Part shown: piece after piece, positions 8,180 through 15,227 of the stretch
How positions within the stretch are numbered: position 1 is the first letter of the stretch
Layout of the letters: each line of letters starts with the position of its first letter
Source: CALESS01 sp041741455
GTDB lineage: Bacteria; Chloroflexota; Anaerolineae; Anaerolineales; Anaerolineaceae
Direction of reading: 5' to 3'
DNA length: 64,000 nt
Assembly: GCA_041741455.1 (NCBI GenBank)
Contig: JBGSJZ010000008.1
Location: 1 to 64,000, forward strand
Notes under the pieces: generated by a model
Seen by the model: the letters and a program-made list of their open reading frames with translations, nothing else
Database searches by the model: none
Told to the model about the DNA's origin: nothing
Made by a program: the position numbers and the translations under genes

Positions 8180-8235
8180 TCGGTACCCTCCTCCTGATTG
8201 GATTGACTTAATTATAGCGTGTGTGGGATAAATAA

Positions 8236-8265
8236 CAAGCGCCCCAGAGCAATCTGGAGCGCTTG
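8236..8265. terminator. Hairpin downstream of the 8275-8958 gene
   Basis: CAAGCGC (8236-8242) pairs with GCGCTTG (8259-8265), and CCAGA with TCTGG inside, around a GCAA tetraloop and one mismatch. On the minus strand a loose T-rich run (TTATTTAT) follows, consistent with a weak terminator after the membrane protein gene. Confidence 0.6.
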
Positions 8266-8274
8266 GAGGTGTTT

Positions 8275-8958
8275 TCAGGCACTCACTTTGAAAGCCTGAT
8301 TTATAGTGAGCTCTGTCTTTCTGGATGAAAGGAGCATGGACACACCTCCGAGGAGAAGAATCCCACTGGTGATCATTAGAGGAATGAATAGTTCATTGAC
8401 GGTGTTGTAGCCATCCATAATATGCGTGGGTGCAGCCCAGAGTGGGGTGGTCAAGGTGACCAGGCCAGAAAGGCACATTGCCAGTCCGCCGCCTTTCAAC
8501 CCGCTGACATGTTTTGAAGGCTGATTGAATGGCATCTTCCCCCAAATTCCAGGGATTCGCAAGATCAGTAAATACAACAATGTGACCAGGGTGATGTACA
8601 AACGCATATTATTGGGGGCAGTTTTGCCACGCAGGGTGGCGGAGAAATAAAACTGGATTGCCGAAGAAATTCCTGCAATCAGCAAGAAAAGCAGAACCTG
8701 GGCGTAGGCATTCTTGCGGGCTTTGGCCAGGCGAACCGTGGCAAAAAAACCAGCAATGCCAGCGATAATGGAAATAAAAACTAAAACCTGGAAAACAGGT
8801 TTTACTGGGACAAGGGAAGCCATGCTATCCCAGTTTTCAGCTCTAAAGGCAACACAGGTTGTGCCAGCTCCACCCAATAAGGTCATCACAATGGTGAGTG
8901 ACAGGAGAATGAGTGCAATCGTTTGCAGAAAACGAAATATGAAGGCGGGCTTTGTCAT
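8275..8958 (-). CDS. Polytopic membrane protein of unknown function
   Basis: Protein of 227 residues with about six membrane segments (near 10-30, 55-75, 85-105, 118-138, 155-175 and 188-210). A conserved-looking PTHIMDGYN loop follows the fifth segment. No family was recognised. A GAGG ribosome site lies 5 bases before the ATG. It lies downstream of heme o synthase and the HxH membrane protein, so a link to that redox block is plausible but unproven. Confidence 0.7.
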   Translation of the reverse strand: MTKPAFIFRFLQTIALILLSLTIVMTLLGGAGTTCVAFRAENWDSMASLVPVKPVFQVLVFISIIAGIAGFFATVRLAKARKNAYAQVLLFLLIAGISSAIQFYFSATLRGKTAPNNMRLYITLVTLLYLLILRIPGIWGKMPFNQPSKHVSGLKGGGLAMCLSGLVTLTTPLWAAPTHIMDGYNTVNELFIPLMITSGILLLGGVSMLLSSRKTELTINQAFKVSA

Positions 8959-8981
8959 TTTTTCCTCTATTTGATAGATTG

Positions 8982-9046
8982 TTATTCTGAGCGAAGCGAA
9001 GAATCTGATTGCGTTAGTCTAGATGCTTCACAGCGTTCAGCATGAC
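8982..9046. repeat. REP-like imperfect palindrome (copy B)
   Basis: Arms TTATTCTGAGCGAAGCGAAG... and ...CAGCGTTCAGCATGA can fold into a long imperfect hairpin. The motif TTCTGAGCGAAGCGAAGAAT is of a type scattered between genes in many bacterial genomes. It lies in the 143-base gap after ctaB. Confidence 0.6.
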
Positions 9047-9058
9047 GACATCGTTTGC

Positions 9059-9081
9059 CTGGTCGGCGACGGCCCGACCAG
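9059..9081. terminator. GC-rich hairpin after ctaB
   Basis: CTGGTCGG (9059-9066) pairs perfectly with CCGACCAG (9074-9081) around a 7-base loop. There is no T run, so it may be a pause, a processing site or part of the adjacent repeat rather than a full terminator. Confidence 0.45.
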
Positions 9082-9101
9082 CTTATGAAGTGCGAACCAG
9101 G

Positions 9102-10010
9102 TTAAAATCCACCGGCAATGATCAATAGCATTGAAAAAAGCATGTAAATGGATGCGCCCTTGTATAGCACAAAATTTAGCTTTTTGGTTGGCTTGATCAG
9201 GCTGAGAAAAACCAGAAACATCAGGCAAACGCCCAGAGCGAGTAGAAACGCCAGGGGTAGATGGGGCAAATCAAGCAACCAGCCAAATGTTCCCATCGCA
9301 CCGACTGCCAGCAGTGTGGATCCGGCAATTATCCAGCGAGTGATTTTGACTCCAAACAGAGAGGGAAATGTTGGCAGACCAGCGTTTGTAAATTCCGCCT
9401 GGTACTTGATGCTGAAGGTCATGATGTGGGTGGGTATCCAGAGCAGGATACCAAGAGCCAGCAGGATGCCCAGAGTATCCACCTGGCCCAGGGCAAGTGT
9501 CCGGCCGGCCAAGGCTGGCATGCCGCCGGACAACCCACCCAGAATAATGGCGAAGGGCGTACGACGTTTGAGCCAGATGGTATAGACGACTACATCCAGA
9601 AAAACACCGGCTGCAACAATACCGGCATACAACCCGCTCAACCTCGTTGCCCAAAGCAGACCGAAGCCGATCATCAGTCCGCCCAATATCCAGGCTTCCA
9701 GTGCATGGATACGACCTGCAGGCAGCGGGCGATTGGCGGTGCGTAACATTTTTGCGTCAATGTTACGGTCAAATGCCATGTTAAGAACGGTGCTACCGCC
9801 AACCGTGAGGAAAAGCGTTCCTATCAGGCTGGCCAGTGAGCCGCTAATCATATTCGAACAACAGGCAGAAGCATAGCCAGCGATTGCAGTTACCAGTAAT
9901 AAACCTGTTTGCAGGTCTTTGGTTAGCAGCCAGTAGGCGCACAATCTCCCCAGGAGTTTTTGGAACGCCCCGGTGTGTGAGATGGAGAGAGGAAGGGAGT
10001 CTGATTTCAT
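9102..10010 (-). CDS. ctaB: Protoheme IX farnesyltransferase (heme o synthase)
   Basis: UbiA-family membrane prenyltransferase of 302 residues that adds farnesyl to heme b to make heme o for terminal oxidases. The first active-site motif NMAFDRNID with the following LRTANRPLPAG is characteristic of CtaB. The second motif region reads KYQAEFTNAGLPTFP. About nine hydrophobic segments fit the family. It starts 13 bases after the SUMF1 lipoprotein gene. The ba3-type oxidase elsewhere in the window is a likely user of the product. Confidence 0.92.
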   Translation of the reverse strand: MKSDSLPLSISHTGAFQKLLGRLCAYWLLTKDLQTGLLLVTAIAGYASACCSNMISGSLASLIGTLFLTVGGSTVLNMAFDRNIDAKMLRTANRPLPAGRIHALEAWILGGLMIGFGLLWATRLSGLYAGIVAAGVFLDVVVYTIWLKRRTPFAIILGGLSGGMPALAGRTLALGQVDTLGILLALGILLWIPTHIMTFSIKYQAEFTNAGLPTFPSLFGVKITRWIIAGSTLLAVGAMGTFGWLLDLPHLPLAFLLALGVCLMFLVFLSLIKPTKKLNFVLYKGASIYMLFSMLLIIAGGF

Positions 10011-10023
10011 CCGTGTGAACTCT

Positions 10024-10935
10024 TTATTCTGATGTTTTTACGCAACGGAATCCAATATTGGGACTGGTGTAATCGGGTTTGACGTTATTGCGAGTCCAGA
10101 TGCGTAGATTGTACCCATAATCTATTTTACTGCCACCTCGCAGGAATTTGTAATGAACACCTTCGTAATCATCGTTCATCCACTGCCAGACGTTGCCTGC
10201 CATATCATAAAGGCCATACGGACTGGCACTATCGAGGGTTTGATAGTCTCCATATTTTTGGCCGTTAAAGAAACCAACGGGGGTTGTATCGCCGCCCTTA
10301 CCCAGGATTTTCTCGAAGATATCCTGGCTGCTGTAATAGTTGGCCTGGTTGCGCTCGAGGATATTTCCCCAGGGATAAGCCCGATCATCCTGGTCGCCGC
10401 GGGCAGCCTTTTCCCACTCGATTTCGGTTGGAAGTCGTCCGCCAATGGCTTCACAATAGGCGCGGGCGCCAAACCAGGTAACCATGGTCATGGGGTGATT
10501 TTCATAACCGGGGAGTGAGGTGAAATTGGAACCATCGAATTGAAGGCGGCTGCCTTCCGCATTGATGTTCAAATGAAGCCAATCACCGGCCTTGATTTCT
10601 TCTTCGTGTTTCATCCCCTGAAAAGGTTCTCCAGCATAATAAGCGACGATCTGCTGACCAACCTGCTTGATTGTTCCTGCTGCCAATGCCTGGTTGAGGT
10701 AATCTGCAAATTGTTGGTTGGTAACCAGGGTCAGCATGATTTGATAATCATAGTCAACAGCAGTTAACTTGGGGTGTTGTCCAGATGAAAATTCACCAGC
10801 AGGGATTATCACCCAGGCGGCGAAATCAATCCCGGTATCCAATGGCTCGGTGCTTTGTGGGATTGCCTGCGAGGTGCATGAGGAAAGTAGTAGCGCTGTT
10901 ACCAGGAGGACCATGAAGAAAGACCGGTGTCTCAT
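10024..10935 (-). CDS. SUMF1/formylglycine-generating-enzyme-fold lipoprotein lacking active-site cysteines
   Basis: Protein of 303 residues. The lipoprotein signal ends in LLSSC at about residue 20. The FGE-sulfatase domain is clear: MTMVTWFGARAYCEAIGGRLPTEIEWEKAARG, YGLYDMAGNVWQWM, FLRGGS and a terminal NIGFRC. True formylglycine generators carry a redox Cys pair shortly before the terminal motif. Here that region reads WTRNNVKPDYTSPN, with none. It therefore resembles NirV-type or binding paralogs rather than an active sulfatase activator. The ATG overlaps the stop of the HxH membrane protein by 4 bases, so the two are translationally coupled and probably act together. Confidence 0.85.
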   Translation of the reverse strand: MRHRSFFMVLLVTALLLSSCTSQAIPQSTEPLDTGIDFAAWVIIPAGEFSSGQHPKLTAVDYDYQIMLTLVTNQQFADYLNQALAAGTIKQVGQQIVAYYAGEPFQGMKHEEEIKAGDWLHLNINAEGSRLQFDGSNFTSLPGYENHPMTMVTWFGARAYCEAIGGRLPTEIEWEKAARGDQDDRAYPWGNILERNQANYYSSQDIFEKILGKGGDTTPVGFFNGQKYGDYQTLDSASPYGLYDMAGNVWQWMNDDYEGVHYKFLRGGSKIDYGYNLRIWTRNNVKPDYTSPNIGFRCVKTSE

Positions 10936-12455
10936 GATTCACCTTCCACTTCGGTATCCATCCCGGGTTGATATAATTCTTTATGCCAGCGCCCTTTCCT
11001 CTTAAGCAAATCTCCAAGTCGCCAGACCATCAGGGCGGCAAGCAAGGTCAGGACAACCGCCAACCCGATATCGGTCAGCAAGATGGTGACATTGACCAGG
11101 GATTGTTGGTTGAGTTCCGTTACATACAGCCGCTTGGTTTCATAGAGAGCAACAGCGCCAAAAGCAAGATCGGAAAAGAGAATGACGCCCCAGCCAAACC
11201 ATTGACGCATGCGACCTTTAATTCCGGATAAATCTGCATAAATTAACAGGAGAATGGTGGCGATGATCCCGGCCAGGACGTGCCAGTGCCCAGTTAATGC
11301 GACGCGTTCCTCGCGGGCAGGCCATTGACGGATGATTTCATCCAATTTGACCGCCATAAAAATTCCAACAAAGGTGACCACAAAATTCATGTAGATCATT
11401 TGCCACATCGAGCCAAATTTTAACGGATCGTGCAGCAGGGCGCGTAGCGTTTGGAAAAATGATGGTTTCTCAATGCTTAATTCCTGCAGGCGTTGGCGGA
11501 TGGCTTTGCGCCAGCCAAACCAGACCAGCAGAACAGATGCCATAAGCATGGGCATGGAGCCAACATTGATGATGATGTGGGCGGCTGGTTGGTAGGGGAT
11601 GATCATCCAGACCCCAATGGTGATAATGATGGTTCCGATGATGATAAACGGCATGGCCCACTTTTGCAGCTTGCCACGGAAATCCACCCAACGGGAAAGA
11701 ATCAAGGTGAGGGCAACGGCGATCAGGGTTAGCATGATATGGAGGTGGCCAACGATCGCCCGATCTACCGGGGGTTTAACCGGTTGGCGAATGATATCTT
11801 CTGCCAGGAAGGATTCAAAGCCATTACCGAAAAGGGAGCCCGGTATGGCTCCAAAGAGGACTGAACCCAGTGTGGAAATCGCCATTACAAAGAGGGCCAC
11901 CCTTTCCAAATCCACACCTCCCCGGGTGTGAGCGCGCTCGGGATCCTGGATGCGATGCTCTTTTCTCCATGGCCAAATCTCGATTGCCAGTTGGATTCCC
12001 GCAAAGTAAATGATTGCTTGACCAACAATGAATAAGCCATGAAAGATAAAATTGTGACCGAAATAAGCAAACCACAAACCAAATATGAAGGAAACAATAT
12101 ATCCGACCGTGATGGTTCCGTTGATGCGGGTCTGTGCTTCTGGTTTGATTTTATAAAATGCCGTAATGAGATAAGTCTCAATGGCAACCACGGCCATGGC
12201 AATGGTGTGATAAAGAATGATAATCCGGCCTTCGCGTTCAGCCGGTTGCATGTCGAGCCCGAGGTTGTTGATCATGAAAGACTTGATCCCAAATTCCTCC
12301 ATTGGACCGGAGAGGAAGCCAAAGAAACCGGTGACAAGGGAGATTAATGCAATTGCAACCAGGATCAATCCTTTGGTGGAGCGAAAAAGGAATGACAGGC
12401 GTTCAGATAACCAATTCATCAAACCTCCAAATAAACCATCGTCAATTCTTTGCAC
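10932..12455 (-). CDS. Polytopic membrane protein with HxH motifs, distantly heme-copper-oxidase-like
   Basis: Protein of 507 residues with about 12-14 membrane segments and histidine pairs at segment ends: LYHTIAMAVV, FGHNFIFHG, VGHLHIMLTL and LTGHWHVLAG. HTIAM resembles the low-spin heme ligand segment of heme-copper oxidase subunit I, and the two GHxH sites resemble its helix X (GHFHLTV). The helix VI HPxxY copper motif is absent, so it is not a normal oxidase. It may be a diverged NO-reductase-like or heme protein. Its gene is coupled to the SUMF1 lipoprotein, preceded by a Crp/Fnr gene and close to ctaB. Function is inferred only. Confidence 0.7.
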   Translation of the reverse strand: MQRIDDGLFGGLMNWLSERLSFLFRSTKGLILVAIALISLVTGFFGFLSGPMEEFGIKSFMINNLGLDMQPAEREGRIIILYHTIAMAVVAIETYLITAFYKIKPEAQTRINGTITVGYIVSFIFGLWFAYFGHNFIFHGLFIVGQAIIYFAGIQLAIEIWPWRKEHRIQDPERAHTRGGVDLERVALFVMAISTLGSVLFGAIPGSLFGNGFESFLAEDIIRQPVKPPVDRAIVGHLHIMLTLIAVALTLILSRWVDFRGKLQKWAMPFIIIGTIIITIGVWMIIPYQPAAHIIINVGSMPMLMASVLLVWFGWRKAIRQRLQELSIEKPSFFQTLRALLHDPLKFGSMWQMIYMNFVVTFVGIFMAVKLDEIIRQWPAREERVALTGHWHVLAGIIATILLLIYADLSGIKGRMRQWFGWGVILFSDLAFGAVALYETKRLYVTELNQQSLVNVTILLTDIGLAVVLTLLAALMVWRLGDLLKRKGRWHKELYQPGMDTEVEGES

Positions 12456-12493
12456 AATATATCACAATCATCATCGAAAAGCATTGACTTTTG

Positions 12494-13201
12494 TTAATTG
12501 GAGGAATTGGATCGTGGGCCGATTTGGGTAATTTCCAACAGGCGGGATGGATGTAAAACTTCGATGGTTTGGTCGGTGGTGTGGATATCTGTGCCGGAAC
12601 GGAAGACCCGTAAGCTGCGGCTGAAGGCTTCCGGGACGGTGGAGATCTGTGCGGCAAGTTGATGGTTGGGATAACGACGGCGATCAATTTTCTGCTGTCC
12701 GTTCTGACTCAGTTCCAATAATAAGCGGGCAGAACGGGCAAGGACTGAGCGAAATGAAAGATCCTGATACTGGCGGACCAGGCGGCGATTACGCCGGGCC
12801 AGAACCCGAGCAATGCCCAGGCCAATGGCAGGGTATTGCAGAAATAATCTTTTCACATCGGCTGCTGGCATATTCCAGATGATTGTTGGTTCGAGGCAGA
12901 TTACCGTAGCGGGATTGGGATCGCCATCCAGGGCAGAGACTTCGTTAAACATGATTACTGGTTCGAAGATGGCCAGGATGGAGATTTGGCCTTGCGGACT
13001 TAGCATACAAAGCTGGACCCGGCCGGAGAGCAGGACACAAAGACCTGCGCTGGGCTCTTCTTCCGTGAAAATAACTTCACCAGGCCGAAACGTTAGGATA
13101 CGCCCAGATTTGACGATAGTCTGGACTTCACCAGGTTGGAGATCGCGAAAATGGTCCACCTGCTCCAACCGCTCGGCAAGTTTGGAAATATCGATCATCA
13201 C
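12494..13201 (-). CDS. Crp/Fnr family transcriptional regulator
   Basis: Protein of 235 residues. The cyclic-nucleotide-binding-like beta barrel (about 15-130) includes FRPGEVIFTEEEPSAGLCVLLSGRVQLC and a dimer helix. The C-terminal winged helix has the recognition segment LAAQISTVPEAFSRSLRVFR. It lacks the four-Cys N-terminal cluster of Fnr, so direct oxygen sensing through Fe-S is not indicated. A GTG at 13201 and an ATG at 13198 are both possible starts. It lies 38 bases upstream of the HxH membrane protein on the same strand and may control that redox operon in response to a small ligand such as heme or NO. Confidence 0.88.
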   Translation of the reverse strand: MMIDISKLAERLEQVDHFRDLQPGEVQTIVKSGRILTFRPGEVIFTEEEPSAGLCVLLSGRVQLCMLSPQGQISILAIFEPVIMFNEVSALDGDPNPATVICLEPTIIWNMPAADVKRLFLQYPAIGLGIARVLARRNRRLVRQYQDLSFRSVLARSARLLLELSQNGQQKIDRRRYPNHQLAAQISTVPEAFSRSLRVFRSGTDIHTTDQTIEVLHPSRLLEITQIGPRSNSSN

Positions 13202-13219
13202 GGATAGAAAAAGGCTAAC

Positions 13220-13765
13220 CTATCGTCCAGAAAGCACTGCGTATTTGGCAATGCCACTGATGTGCATAATTTCCCCAAAATACATACGATGATAATCCGG
13301 CCGAGGATAATTTTGGATGGTTTCAGGATCCAGGAAGTGAGATGGGTCCAGATCTTGAAAATACATTTTCCGACATTCGATGATCAATTCCGCTTCAGCA
13401 TAAGCCGGGGCAGCCACACGAGTGGCTGGAACCAAGGTGAGACCGGATTCGGAGATTTTATCGCCATCCCGACCGGATTTTGAACCCAATGTCCGCATGG
13501 CGGATTGATTGTCCATTGGAAATCCACACAGGGTGAAGGTGTTAAACTCCTCCATGAATTGATAAGTGTAACGGCTTGGGCGAACAACCACCATGGCGAA
13601 AGGTTTATTCCAGATGCAACCCAGGCTGCCCCAGGAGACAGTCATCGTGTTAAATTTTCCAGCTCCCAGGTTACCACCCGTCAACAAAAACCATTGCTCG
13701 CTCCACAAAGATGCAGGCTGGGCAATAAAATCTCTACTGGAGATCGTTTGTAGTTCCTGTCCCAT
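13220..13765 (-). CDS. Flavin reductase-like FMN-binding protein
   Basis: Protein of 181 residues of the flavin reductase-like/flavoredoxin split-barrel family. Recognisable pieces are WFLLTGGNLGAGKFNTMTVSWGSLG, KPFAMVVVRPSRYTYQFME and TFTLCGFP, with GRDGDKISESG further on. Members bind FMN and pass electrons from NAD(P)H or iron-sulfur proteins. A GAGGAGG ribosome site 6 bases before the ATG fixes the start. It ends 18 bases before the Crp/Fnr gene, so it probably leads that operon. The partner enzyme is unknown. Confidence 0.85.
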   Translation of the reverse strand: MGQELQTISSRDFIAQPASLWSEQWFLLTGGNLGAGKFNTMTVSWGSLGCIWNKPFAMVVVRPSRYTYQFMEEFNTFTLCGFPMDNQSAMRTLGSKSGRDGDKISESGLTLVPATRVAAPAYAEAELIIECRKMYFQDLDPSHFLDPETIQNYPRPDYHRMYFGEIMHISGIAKYAVLSGR

Positions 13766-13859
13766 CGTTTTCCTCCTCGGATAAATTCAACCAAACTCAT
13801 GATAATGGATGGATGCGAATGGGTCAAGCAAATCTTTGAGCTTGAGAAAAGTTTGTAGG

Positions 13860-14501
13860 TTATCGGTTAGGTTTAAGGCGGTTTTTCACCAGACGAGACA
13901 GGGGAGGGATGCGCAGCAGTAAAAGTATGAAACCAATGCTCCCCACTGCCAGAGGTTTCCAGATATCTCCCGTTAAACTAAAAAAATCGCCTTTGATTGC
14001 CCAGGCAATATGCAGGACGACCAGACCCAGGGCAAGGTACACCAACCGATGTAATCTCTTCCAGCTTTTCCCAAGAAAGCGCATGGTTTTCTTGAAGGAG
14101 GTTATAGCCAAAGACAGCAAGATGATAAATGCAGGGAGGGCAACCCATAAATAGCGTTTTTCAAGGAATTCGGGTAGCAAATAACTTAATTCAAAACCAA
14201 AATCCAGGCCAACGAAAAGAAGGAAGTGCAAGGAAGCATACAGGAAGGCGTACAGACCCAGCGGACGGCGAAATTTAAGCAAGGGGGAGAAACCAGTTAA
14301 GTTGTACAAGGGTGAACAGGTTAAGGATAAAAGCAGAAGGATCACCGCAAGATCCCCGGTGCGCTGGGTGGCCGCCTGGATCGGGTTGACGGTCAGATTA
14401 TCTGTCAGGTAGGCAGCAACCAGCACCAGTATTGGCAAGAGGCTGAAGCTATGCAATAGGATGCGGAGCAGACGCAAGTTTGTTTTGCGATTGTTTTCCA
14501 T
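13860..14501 (-). CDS. msrQ: MsrQ/YedZ-like heme-binding membrane protein
   Basis: Ferric-reductase-like transmembrane protein. With the ATG at 14501 it has 213 residues and five to six membrane segments. Family features are RRPLGLYAFLYASLHFLLF (heme-ligand His), then SWKRLHRLVYLALGLVVLHI with two more His on the next heme helix. MsrQ feeds electrons from quinol or flavin to the periplasmic Met-sulfoxide reductase MsrP, but no msrP gene is present in this window. An upstream TTG at 14537 would add 12 residues without a visible ribosome site, so the ATG is preferred. Other ferric-reductase-like roles remain possible. Confidence 0.8.
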   Translation of the reverse strand: MENNRKTNLRLLRILLHSFSLLPILVLVAAYLTDNLTVNPIQAATQRTGDLAVILLLLSLTCSPLYNLTGFSPLLKFRRPLGLYAFLYASLHFLLFVGLDFGFELSYLLPEFLEKRYLWVALPAFIILLSLAITSFKKTMRFLGKSWKRLHRLVYLALGLVVLHIAWAIKGDFFSLTGDIWKPLAVGSIGFILLLLRIPPLSRLVKNRLKPNR

Positions 14502-14578
14502 GCGTGGAATGGTAATGGAAAAAGTTGTGCCTGTCAAAAAACTTGATCAAGGTTTGGCTTTTGCGCGACAATAATGAC

Positions 14579-15118
14579 ATGCCAGATGATGTTCGGATGA
14601 CAAGCCTGTTATTCCTGCAAGCCCTTGGAGTTGCATTAGTTTTGGATATGTTGGTTGGAGCTGTGCTTTATCAAATCATGCGGCCTGATTTGTTTCGGCA
14701 GTTGGGGGTGATTATCCTGGTGATTTCCGGTTTATTTTTCGGGGTTGTGTGGACGATTGTGCTTGCCTGGGGCTGGGATTGGTTTTACGTGTACGTTTTT
14801 CCCATGTGGATGAAAGACATGGGTTGGGCATGGGGCGTGGCGTACGCCCTGGTGGGGTGGGGGATGTGGTGGGTGGCAAAACGATTCAGAAAACCTTTGC
14901 TGGTCTGGGCTGCATTGGGCGGGTTGGAGGGGATTGTCACGCATGCCTGGGCGATCTGGGTGGGGGGCGTGGTCAGCAAGCCACCGATCATCCAGGGGGC
15001 AAACCCCTGGGCGGTGCTGGCCTTTGCCTGCTTTGAAAAGATGTTTTACTGGTTGGTCATTCTTGGGCTGGCTCTGGTCGTGAACAGGTTGTTTCTGAAA
15101 ACGAAGATATCCGCTTAG
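14579..15118 (+). CDS. Small polytopic membrane protein, Trp-rich
   Basis: Protein of 179 residues from the ATG at 14579, with about five hydrophobic segments and an unusually Trp/Gly-rich middle (GWDWFYVYVFPMWMKDMGWAWG). No family was recognised. Upstream starts reach back to 14525 but would overlap the promoter region of the divergent msrQ-like gene and lack a ribosome site. It is followed by a strong bidirectional terminator. Function unknown. Confidence 0.65.
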   Translation: MPDDVRMTSLLFLQALGVALVLDMLVGAVLYQIMRPDLFRQLGVIILVISGLFFGVVWTIVLAWGWDWFYVYVFPMWMKDMGWAWGVAYALVGWGMWWVAKRFRKPLLVWAALGGLEGIVTHAWAIWVGGVVSKPPIIQGANPWAVLAFACFEKMFYWLVILGLALVVNRLFLKTKISA

Positions 15119-15176
15119 TTCCAAACAAGGGATTTTTTAGATGTAATTTATGGAATGATTAAGGTGCTGCTAAATC

Positions 15177-15211
15177 AAAAAAGCCTTGCAGTTAAACCTG
15201 CAAGGCTTTTT
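15177..15211. terminator. Bidirectional intrinsic terminator
   Basis: GCCTTGCAG (15183-15191) pairs with CTGCAAGGC (15198-15206). A runs precede and T runs follow. It lies between convergent genes ending at 15118 (+) and 15228 (-). Confidence 0.9.
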
Positions 15212-15227
15212 CTAAATCATCAGGATA

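Noticed and set aside
9148..9746. Long antisense frames across ctaB
   Set aside because: The opposite strand encodes an intact UbiA-family protein with all motifs. These are antisense shadows.
12440..12493. Crp/Fnr box upstream of the HxH membrane protein
   Set aside because: TTGTGATATATTGTGCAA looks half-palindromic, but the second half site does not match TCACA or ATCAA well enough to call.
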